Shown here piece by piece: positions 1 to 5,285 of a stretch of 7,102 bases of DNA. The stretch comes from Candidatus Peregrinibacteria bacterium (GTDB lineage Bacteria > Patescibacteriota > Gracilibacteria > UBA1369 > JACRIC01). Position 1 is the first letter of the stretch. Every line of letters starts with the position of its first letter. Both the position numbers and the translations under genes were made by a program. The notes beneath the pieces are model-generated. The model saw nothing but the letters and a program-made list of their open reading frames with translations, made no database searches and had not been told where the DNA came from. Location: NCBI GenBank assembly GCA_016235915.1, contig JACRIC010000027.1, positions 1 through 7,102 on the forward strand. Direction: 5' to 3'.

Positions 1-576
1 CCCGATAATGATTAGAGGGTGGATTTCTCTTTTGTTCCATTCCAAAATAGTCCAGTCGACCAATTCGTTCATTTCTTTTGCTACAAGATGCGGAGGAGTT
101 GGATCAAATAACACGCCTACAATATTTCCATCAGCATCTTTGGCTTCTACTCTGTTGCTTCCAAATTTATAATTTCCTCTGTGTCGAGTATCTTTTTCTG
201 AATATTTTAAAAGTTCTTTATGGAAATATTTGATGCTTCCTTCGCCTAACTTCGTTGTTTGATAGCAATCAAAAACATTTGTCAGGAGTTCAGCGTATCC
301 TGCTACTTCTTGTTCATCTCTCGTCTTCAGTTTTTGAATTTTTAATCCTTTTAATAATTTCTGCACTTCTTCGTCTGATAATTTTGATCCTTCTATACGG
401 GTTGAGGCGCCGGATGAAGTTATAATTATTGATTTTTTTAAACGTCCCAATATTTGCGGAGATAAATTGACGCCCGCTTTCCATTGACCTTTCAATTCTT
501 CAATTTGGCTTATGAGTCCATATATTTTATGAGTGATGTCGGATGTAAAAGCCAATCTTCTCTTCAATTTTTCCAT
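1..576 (-). CDS. Fic/DOC-family protein, N-terminal part (cut by window edge)
   Basis: This is an open frame of 192 codons from ATG at 576 to the window edge with no stop, so the gene is 3'-truncated by the window and not by mutation. Fic proteins usually transfer AMP from ATP onto a hydroxyl side chain of a target protein. The visible half fits a Fic_N domain plus the start of the Fic core. Residues 58-63 read STRIEG, matching the inhibitory helix motif (S/T)xxxE(G/N). In that family the Glu (here E62) blocks the ATP gamma-phosphate, so the N-terminal position suggests a class II, self-inhibited Fic. The last visible residues, EIHPLIIIG, match the helix just before the catalytic HPFx(D/E)GNGR loop, which would lie just outside the window. 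An in-frame TAA lies upstream and no other ATG precedes 576. No clear Shine-Dalgarno is seen. The gene is divergent from dprA. The family call is good; activity and target are unknown because the catalytic loop is not seen. Confidence 0.85.
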   Translation of the reverse strand, partial: MEKLKRRLAFTSDITHKIYGLISQIEELKGQWKAGVNLSPQILGRLKKSIIITSSGASTRIEGSKLSDEEVQKLLKGLKIQKLKTRDEQEVAGYAELLTNVFDCYQTTKLGEGSIKYFHKELLKYSEKDTRHRGNYKFGSNRVEAKDADGNIVGVLFDPTPPHLVAKEMNELVDWTILEWNKREIHPLIIIG

Positions 577-600
577 GATTTTATGTTCAAATACATTGTC

Positions 601-630
601 TATGTGTAATTATATGCGATTATATGTGAT
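601..630. repeat. Three imperfect 10-bp tandem repeats in the fic promoter
   Basis: Three consecutive 10-mers read TATGTGTAAT, TATATGCGAT and TATATGTGAT. The 10-bp period is one helical turn, so the units face the same side of the DNA. They cover both candidate -10 boxes of the fic promoter and could be a repressor site, but the AT-rich composition makes chance similarity possible. Confidence 0.4.
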
Positions 631-637
631 TTAGCAA
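609..637 (-). promoter_or_regulatory. Candidate sigma70 promoter of the fic gene
   Basis: On the minus strand, TTGCTA (632-637, 4/6 to the -35 consensus) is followed by a 17-bp spacer and a perfect TATAAT (609-614). Transcription would start near 602, giving a leader of about 26 nt before the fic ATG. A second TATAAT lies 10 bp upstream at 619-624 because the region is made of 10-bp repeats. The match is seen directly; activity is inferred. Confidence 0.5.
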
Positions 638-693
638 AAAGAAAATTTATTTTTTAGAAAAATTTAATGTTTGTTTGCTAGGGTGATGGCGAT

Positions 694-1878
694 ATGTCCA
701 TCCACCTCCATCTTTTTCGGTCGATTTCCGGCATGACACCAAAATATTTCTCGCGAATATTTCGTTATTTTCGCGATTTTTCCTCTGCGTGGGAAAAAGC
801 GGGTAAAAGTGATTTTCGCAAAGCGGGCATTGAATCCGAGGATCTTATTTCTGCCATTCTCCTCGCCCGACGATCCATTTCTCCAGAGGCCGAAGCCTGT
901 AGACTGCGGGCGCTTTCCATCGATACTCTCTCATTTTCAGACAGCCGATATCCTTCTCTTTTGAAAGAAATTCGGGATCCTCCACTTCTTCTCTATGTTC
1001 GAGGATCGATTTCGTGTCTTGGAGGAACTTGTCTTGCGGTCGTCGGTTCTCGAACCATGACTCCTTATGGAAAAGAGGTTATTGAGCGCTTTTTTCCGAC
1101 GTTTGCGCTGAACGGTTTTACCATTGTCAGCGGTCTGGCGTATGGAGTTGATGCCTGCTCTCATCGAGAAGCTCTGCGGCAACAAATGCCCACCATTGCC
1201 GTTTTGGGTTCCGGCATTGACCGCATGTATCCTCCCGAACATAAAGATTTGGCGCAAAAAATTTCCGAACATGGCGCTCTCATCAGTGAATTTCCTCCGG
1301 GAACATTGCCGAAGGCCGAACATTTTCCCATGCGAAACCGTATTATCTCAGGACTTTCACTTGGAACGCTTCTTATTGAAGCGAAAGATGCCTCTGGCGC
1401 GCTTATCACCGCCGATTTTTCCCTTTCTCAAAACCGTGAAATTTTTGCTGTCCCTGGAAGCATTTTTGCTGACATGAGTCGCGGGACCAATCAGCTTATT
1501 CAAAAAGGAGAAGCCCTGCTCACCACTCAAGCCCTCGATATTCTTGATGTTTTTCGGCATCAGCCGCTTTTTTCTTCAATGACACGGTCGCGACAACAAT
1601 CTTCCAAAGCAAAGTTACAAAAATCTGATCGACAACCAAACGCGTTTTCGCTTTCTTCACAGGAACAAACGATATTCAATGCTCTTTCTCACTCTCCATG
1701 CCATCCCGATGCGCTCTCGCGTGAAACTGGGATTTCTCCGCAGGAAATGAGTCAAATTCTTTCTCTGCTTGAACTGAAACAGTACACTTCTGTCACGGCT
1801 ACGGGATGCTATATTCGTCGCGATACACCTCGCTGTCATGGTGCTCTTCGATGTCACCCTTCGACAAGCTCAGGGTGA
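694..1878 (+). CDS. dprA: DNA processing protein DprA (Smf)
   Basis: DprA binds incoming single-stranded DNA in the cytoplasm during natural transformation and loads RecA on it. The 394-residue protein has a helical SAM/HhH-like N-terminus (about 1-60), then the Rossmann-like SLOG domain (about 80-285) with all family blocks: VVGSRTMTPYG (116-126), VSGLAYGVDACSHREAL (145-161), TIAVLGSGIDRMYP (167-180), EFPPGTLPKAEHFPMRNRII (199-218) and FAVPG (251-255). A polar linker leads to a C-terminal winged helix (about 319-375) of the DprA_WH type. The ATG at 694 is preceded by a GGGTG-containing Shine-Dalgarno-like stretch (680-685) at suitable spacing. The length is normal, but the last eight codons and the TGA come from a palindromic repeat (1852-1880), so residues 387-394 (CHPSTSSG) are not native DprA sequence. 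The gene is divergent from fic and convergent with pilB, another gene of DNA uptake. Confidence 0.96.
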   Translation: MSIHLHLFRSISGMTPKYFSRIFRYFRDFSSAWEKAGKSDFRKAGIESEDLISAILLARRSISPEAEACRLRALSIDTLSFSDSRYPSLLKEIRDPPLLLYVRGSISCLGGTCLAVVGSRTMTPYGKEVIERFFPTFALNGFTIVSGLAYGVDACSHREALRQQMPTIAVLGSGIDRMYPPEHKDLAQKISEHGALISEFPPGTLPKAEHFPMRNRIISGLSLGTLLIEAKDASGALITADFSLSQNREIFAVPGSIFADMSRGTNQLIQKGEALLTTQALDILDVFRHQPLFSSMTRSRQQSSKAKLQKSDRQPNAFSLSSQEQTIFNALSHSPCHPDALSRETGISPQEMSQILSLLELKQYTSVTATGCYIRRDTPRCHGALRCHPSTSSG

Positions 1879-1896
1879 CAGATCTATGGTGACAGC
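1832..1896. terminator. Nested palindromic repeat, likely bidirectional terminator between dprA and pilB
   Basis: The inner arms TGTCACCCT (1852-1860) and AGGGTGACA (1872-1880) pair perfectly over 9 bp around an 11-nt loop. Outer arms GCTGTCA (1832-1838) and TGACAGC (1890-1896) add a second perfect 7-bp pairing. The structure sits where two convergent genes meet: the dprA TGA is inside the inner right arm, and the pilB stop codon begins two bases beyond the outer right arm. There is no long T tract, so it is a hairpin repeat that may act as a weak two-way terminator and not a classical intrinsic terminator. The core, TTCGACAAGCTCAGG, resembles short intergenic repeats I recall from many bacterial genomes. 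Confidence 0.6.
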
Positions 1897-1897
1897 T

Positions 1898-3580
1898 TCA
1901 CGCCGCCATCATGCGCGTCACTTCTTCCAGCGTCGTAATTCCTTCTATCATTTTCATCAAGCCATCTTCTCTCATGGTCAACATATTTTTTTTGCGCGCC
2001 GTGTCAAAAATGATTGCGGTCGAAGCTCCATTTAAAATGAGATTTTTTATATCCGAATCCACACGGAGCACCTCCACCACCGCTATTTGTCCAGCAAAAC
2101 CCGTATGACTGCACGCCGGACATCCCACTGGTTTTTTCACCTTTTCCGGAAGAGTAATTTTTGTTCCCGGTGATACGGCATGTATATTTTGAATAGCTGT
2201 TTCTAACTCTTGTTTCTCCAGAGCCAGCAACTTCCGTTCCACTCCGCACTTGGGACACACTCGCCGAACCAGCCTCTGCGCAATAATAATCGAGAGTGTC
2301 GGTGCGATCATAAATGGCGGCAGTCCCATGTTGAGAAGTCGCGGAATAGTTTCCACTGCGCTGTTCGTGTGGAGCGTTGTCAAAACCACATGGCCGGTGA
2401 GACTCGCTTGAGCGCATGTTTCGGCTGTTGGCAGATCGCGAATTTCACCAATCATGATAATATCCGGATCCTGACGCAGAATTGCACGAAGCCCATTGGC
2501 AAAATCATATCCCCGTTTCTCATTTATCTGACTTTGGGAAATGAGAGGCAGATTATACTCGATGGGATCTTCCAGCGTGATGATTTTCTTTTCGGGATTG
2601 TTGAAAGCGCTGAGGATGGAATACAATGTTGTCGTTTTCCCTGAACCGGTCGGTCCGGTGACCAGAACCATGCCGTTTGTGAGCTTGGTAATTTTTTTAA
2701 TGTGATCGAGCGCAAACCCTTGAAATCCCAGTTTGTCATATTCAAAAGCGCTCCGCCGACTATCCAAAAGTCGACACACAAACGTTTCTCCGAATTCCGT
2801 GGGAATAGCGGAAACACGAACATCTATTTTTCTTTTATTGATCACAAAACTGAATCGCCCATCCTGTGGAACATTATTAATATTAAGCTTCATTTTCGCT
2901 TTGTATTTGATTTGATTGGCAATGTTTTCAAAAAGAGGCCGTTCAATTCTGAAAATTTCCTGAAGCACTCCGTCAATTCTGAATCTCACCATCACGTTTT
3001 TTTCCTCTGGTTGATAGTGAATATCCGATGCGCCGGTTTTTATGGCGCCGACATTGATGTAGTTCAAGGCTTCTTCCGAAGTGACATCCTTCAATTTTTC
3101 TTTGAGTTGCGTGAGATTTTCTATCTCCTTTTCATACGCCTCCAGCGTCTCTTCATCCAGCACGTTTTCTATTTCGTGTGTCTCGTGATACTCCGTGTCG
3201 TAAATTTTCAGCGCCTCTTTCATGCCGCTCTCCGAAGCCAAATTCAGATTTAAAAGATATCCACGATTGCGGAGATCTTGGAGCGCCTGTTCTGTAAGTT
3301 GGTTTTCAGGCTTCACCACGGCTATTCTGATTTTTTTTCCTATTCGAAAAAACGGCAAAATCTGCGCGGATTTTGCGATTTCCGGCCGCACTAAATAGAG
3401 AATGTCCGGGTTAATCGGAGTCAGTGCGATGTTGATATATCCCATTCCTTTGTTTTTCGCCTCTTCAAACGCGGTTTTTTCCCCCATTTCACGATTAATT
3501 TTCTCCATCGCTTCGTCCGTGGAGTGAATGGGGACCGTTCCTGTTGTTCCCTGAGTTCCTATTTGTGGGATGTCGGACAT
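1898..3580 (-). CDS. pilB: Type IV pilus / type II secretion assembly ATPase (PilB/GspE family)
   Basis: This hexameric cytoplasmic ATPase powers pilin polymerisation at the inner membrane. The 560 residues show a MshEN/T2SSE_N-like domain (about 35-130), an acidic linker helix (130-170), the ASDIHYQP block (184-191), an Arg-finger region ending CRLLD (269-273), Walker A GPTGSGKT (309-316), Asp box LEDPIEY (336-342), Walker B with GEIRD (378-382), His box TGHVVLTTLHTNSA (395-408), and a tetracysteine zinc site CPKC/CPAC (C442, C445, C487, C490). The zinc site and absence of retraction-ATPase features favour an extension ATPase (PilB/GspE) over PilT. The ATG at 3580 gives a 24-residue Gly/Thr-rich extension before the next Met (25), which is a possible alternative start; neither has a strong Shine-Dalgarno. 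Pilins, PilC and PilM-like partners are not in the window. Convergence with dprA hints at a transformation pilus, but secretion or motility roles are equally compatible. Confidence 0.95.
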   Translation of the reverse strand: MSDIPQIGTQGTTGTVPIHSTDEAMEKINREMGEKTAFEEAKNKGMGYINIALTPINPDILYLVRPEIAKSAQILPFFRIGKKIRIAVVKPENQLTEQALQDLRNRGYLLNLNLASESGMKEALKIYDTEYHETHEIENVLDEETLEAYEKEIENLTQLKEKLKDVTSEEALNYINVGAIKTGASDIHYQPEEKNVMVRFRIDGVLQEIFRIERPLFENIANQIKYKAKMKLNINNVPQDGRFSFVINKRKIDVRVSAIPTEFGETFVCRLLDSRRSAFEYDKLGFQGFALDHIKKITKLTNGMVLVTGPTGSGKTTTLYSILSAFNNPEKKIITLEDPIEYNLPLISQSQINEKRGYDFANGLRAILRQDPDIIMIGEIRDLPTAETCAQASLTGHVVLTTLHTNSAVETIPRLLNMGLPPFMIAPTLSIIIAQRLVRRVCPKCGVERKLLALEKQELETAIQNIHAVSPGTKITLPEKVKKPVGCPACSHTGFAGQIAVVEVLRVDSDIKNLILNGASTAIIFDTARKKNMLTMREDGLMKMIEGITTLEEVTRMMAA

Positions 3581-3611
3581 GAATGAAGTTGAAAGTTTAT
3601 AATATTTGTTC

Positions 3612-3670
3612 TGTCATCCTCGACAGGATCGCGTCGCCTCAGGCGACCGAATCCTGATCGGGGATCTCTT
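3612..3670. repeat. Hairpin-forming intergenic repeat in the pilB leader
   Basis: A layered inverted repeat of 50 bp spans 3616-3665. ATCCTCGA (3616-3623) pairs 7/8 with TCGGGGAT (3658-3665), CAGGAT (3624-3629) pairs with ATCCTG (3651-3656), and the tip GTCGCC-TCA-GGCGAC (3633-3647) is perfect. Its start, TGTCATCCTCGACA, resembles the dprA-end repeat (TGTCACCCTTCGACA), so the two may belong to one dispersed family. A further 7-bp pairing ATCTCTT (3664-3670) with AAGAGAT (3688-3694) adjoins it. It lies 32 bp upstream of the pilB start codon, inside the likely leader RNA. Confidence 0.65.
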
Positions 3671-3715
3671 AAAGCTTTTATGGTTTAAAGAGATTGCGTC
3701 TTGAGTTTTCTTTGC

Positions 3716-3724
3716 ATTATAACA
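3716..3724 (-). promoter_or_regulatory. Candidate extended -10 promoter for pilB
   Basis: On the minus strand the sequence reads TGTTATAAT, a perfect extended -10 (TGn plus TATAAT, the hexamer at 3716-3721). No good -35 is seen at the usual distance, as is typical for extended -10 promoters. Initiation near 3709 would give a pilB leader of about 130 nt containing the 3616-3665 hairpin. It lies about 30 bp from the left end of the MITE, whose insertion may have separated pilB from upstream sequences. Confidence 0.45.
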
Positions 3725-3755
3725 CAAAAAAACCTCTGAGTGTAGGGGCATTTGG

Positions 3756-3967
3756 GTACCTGTCCACAAGGCTTGAAAAGAGTGAAAAGAGGGCAGAGCA
3801 TTTCCCTTTCGTCCTGCCTCCGCATTGACCGTCTTCATGCTCGCTCATTCTGATAACGCGATTGGCAGACGCGTTATCAGATAATCGCTCGCATAGACGG
3901 TTCCCAATTGCTCGGCAATGTCCTCAAGGAAAATGCCCTGCCCTCTTTTTCCCTTGTGAGCAGTTAC
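3756..3967. mobile_element. 212-bp fold-back MITE, IS66-like ends, 8-bp target duplication
   Basis: The left end GTACCTGTCCACAAGG (3756-3771) and the inverted right end GTAACTGCTCACAAGG (3967 back to 3952) match at 13 of 16 positions. The flanking octamers GCATTTGG (3748-3755) and GCATTTAG (3968-3975) match 7/8 and form the expected target duplication. Inside, the arms continue to pair: AAAAGAGGGCAG(A/G)GCATTT (left 3785-3803 with right 3934-3951), ACCGTCT (3827-3833) with AGACGGT (3895-3901), and a perfect 12-bp centre TCTGATAACGCG/CGCGTTATCAGA (3849-3860, 3870-3881) with a 9-nt loop. No transposase frame exists. GTAA ends plus an 8-bp duplication are the known signature of the IS66 family, so an IS66-mobilised MITE is the best reading; the left end has drifted to GTAC. 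It lies 17 bp past the ytxH stop and may also terminate that transcript. Confidence 0.72.
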
Positions 3968-3992
3968 GCATTTAGCTTTTTTGGATGCCAAA

Positions 3993-4262
3993 TTACGCTT
4001 TTTTTATCTCACTTTGCATTTCCTCATGCGGAATCTGACGCATTTCACCACCATGAGATTCACCGATATCTCGAGCGTTTCGTTCCATAATTTTCTTTTT
4101 GAGCAATTCCCGAGTTTCTTTGCCTTTTTTCGGCGCTACCGCCATGCCAATCACCGATCCGATTGCGCCTCCAATGACAATCCCCATCATAATTTTATCA
4201 AGCGCTCGAATCAGCGTATTTTTTTTCTCGCAATTTTCAGATTTTTTCTTGTTCCAGAACAT
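3993..4262 (-). CDS. Small YtxH-like membrane protein
   Basis: This 89-residue protein starts with a Lys-rich N-terminus (MFWNKKKSE). It is followed by one glycine-patterned hydrophobic segment, MMGIVIGGAIGSVIGMAVAP (residues about 25-44), then the block APKKGKETRELLKKKI and a charged hydrophilic tail rich in Glu, Met and Lys. The Gly-zipper segment followed by AP(K/S)xGKETR is the hallmark of the YtxH family, general-stress-type small membrane proteins whose molecular role is not known. ATG at 4262 is preferred; an in-frame TTG at 4328 would add 22 residues and push the start close to the trxB-like stop, and no Shine-Dalgarno supports it. It is 78 bp downstream of the trxB-like gene, with a candidate promoter in the gap, and just upstream of the MITE. 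The C-terminus is intact, so the MITE did not disrupt it. Confidence 0.82.
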   Translation of the reverse strand: MFWNKKKSENCEKKNTLIRALDKIMMGIVIGGAIGSVIGMAVAPKKGKETRELLKKKIMERNARDIGESHGGEMRQIPHEEMQSEIKKA

Positions 4263-4300
4263 AGAAACCGTGGTTAAAGAACAAATATTTTGCACAAGCA

Positions 4301-4328
4301 AATATAATCCTCTGTTTAAAAAAAACAA
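4301..4328 (-). promoter_or_regulatory. Candidate promoter of the ytxH-like gene
   Basis: On the minus strand TTGTTT (4323-4328) precedes TATATT (4301-4306, 5/6 to consensus) with a 16-bp spacer, in the 78-bp gap after the trxB-like gene. Start of transcription near 4294 would give a leader of about 30 nt. The -35 match is weak (3/6) and the region is T-rich, so read-through from the upstream genes remains possible. Confidence 0.35.
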
Positions 4329-4340
4329 TTGCCAAAATCC

Positions 4341-5285
4341 TTAATTGTACTGCAAATACACTTTCGCTCCTCGTACCTTCCGAATGATGCTCAAGGCCGC
4401 TCTGCATCCTTCTCCGACGCTCACTGCCGCTTGAGGATCGGCTCCTGTGCAATTTCCCGCCGCGTATATCCCTGTGACGTTCGTTTCCATAGCGACATTC
4501 ACTTTTATATAATTTCCAGAAAGTTCCAGCCCCAGCGTCTGCGCAAAATTAAAAGCGCCAGCCGTTCCGATTGCCAGAAAAGCCGCATCTACATTCTCTG
4601 TAGTCCCGTCTTCAAAAAGAAGTTCCGAAAGCCGGTCTTTTCCTGAAAACTCTCGTATTTTTGGCGTTTTTCGCATTGTTACGCCGCGGGTGGCGATTTC
4701 CTCAGCAATCGAAGAAGAAATTTCAAAATCTTTTCCATGACTCATCATCGTCACATGCGGCGAAAACGATCGAAGCTCGATTGCCTCGGATGCTGCGTAA
4801 TTTCCATTTCCAATAACCGCAATTTTCTTCTCTTTAAAAAAGAATCCATCGCAAATAGCGCAATGAGAAACCCCTTTTCCCAGAAAAATCTCTTCATGTT
4901 TTATTCCGGAAACCGCGTAACTCGTGCCCGTCGCGATAATGACAAATTTTCCGATAAAGACCTCGCCCGAGGAATCTTTCACGCTCAAACCACCCTCACC
5001 GGCAATTCCCAGAGAAACAATTTCTTTTTCATGCAAAACGGCCGAAAAACGCAGAGCCTGCTTGATTCCTTTTTCTATTAACATGCGGCCGGCCACATCT
5101 TCTGCTCCAAAATAATTCGAAATCACCTTGGCCTGATATAAATGTCCTTTTTCCTTGAATCCAAAAATGACGGTCGAAAGACCCGCTCGAGCAGTATACA
5201 TGCCTGCAGAAAGCCCCGCAGGCCCCATCCCGATAATGAGTACATCACAACGCGTAATCAACGGCTTTGGTTTTACGGATAACAT
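4341..5285 (-). CDS. trxB: Thioredoxin-reductase-like FAD flavoprotein
   Basis: This 314-residue low-molecular-weight thioredoxin reductase-type protein would normally pass electrons from NAD(P)H via FAD and a redox-active disulfide to thioredoxin in the cytoplasm. Seen are the FAD dinucleotide motif GMGPAG (19-24), IIATGTSY (116-123), the active-site CAICDG (C142, C145) inserted in the pyridine-nucleotide domain, GNGNYA (159-164, a GxGxxA motif), and the C-terminal FAD block GIYAAGNCTG (272-281) followed by AVSVGEG (287-293). Length matches TrxB (about 310-320). Two departures stand out: the usual HRRxxxR that grips the NADPH 2'-phosphate is replaced by SHGKDFE (182-188), and the GGQ segment near the flavin is replaced by KGHLYQ (46-51). 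The electron donor may therefore be NADH or something else, and the acceptor may not be classical thioredoxin. ATG at 5285 overlaps the end of rny by 41 bp, implying translational coupling. No trxA is in the window. Confidence 0.88.
   Translation of the reverse strand: MLSVKPKPLITRCDVLIIGMGPAGLSAGMYTARAGLSTVIFGFKEKGHLYQAKVISNYFGAEDVAGRMLIEKGIKQALRFSAVLHEKEIVSLGIAGEGGLSVKDSSGEVFIGKFVIIATGTSYAVSGIKHEEIFLGKGVSHCAICDGFFFKEKKIAVIGNGNYAASEAIELRSFSPHVTMMSHGKDFEISSSIAEEIATRGVTMRKTPKIREFSGKDRLSELLFEDGTTENVDAAFLAIGTAGAFNFAQTLGLELSGNYIKVNVAMETNVTGIYAAGNCTGADPQAAVSVGEGCRAALSIIRKVRGAKVYLQYN

Noticed and set aside
937..1560. Open frames on both strands inside dprA
   Set aside because: dprA is complete and motif-rich through this region; the alternatives have no domain features.
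2702..3253. 183-codon plus-strand open frame
   Set aside because: It lies wholly antisense to the well-supported pilB coding sequence and shows no recognisable motif or domain pattern.
3614..3838. 74-codon open frame on the minus strand
   Set aside because: It runs across the hairpin repeat and into the MITE, has no family resemblance and no ribosome binding site; its openness is explained by the repeats.
3849..3881. Integron attC-like site at the 12-bp palindrome
   Set aside because: The core boxes do not fit RYYYAAC/GTTRRRY in the right places, and the palindrome is explained as the centre of the longer fold-back element.
3908..4277. Plus-strand open frames across the MITE and ytxH
   Set aside because: They are antisense to the ytxH-like gene or start inside the MITE, with Phe/His-rich compositions typical of antisense frames.
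4263..4328. TTG start adding 22 residues to the ytxH-like protein
   Set aside because: The extension is not part of the YtxH pattern and overlaps the candidate promoter; the ATG at 4262 fits better.
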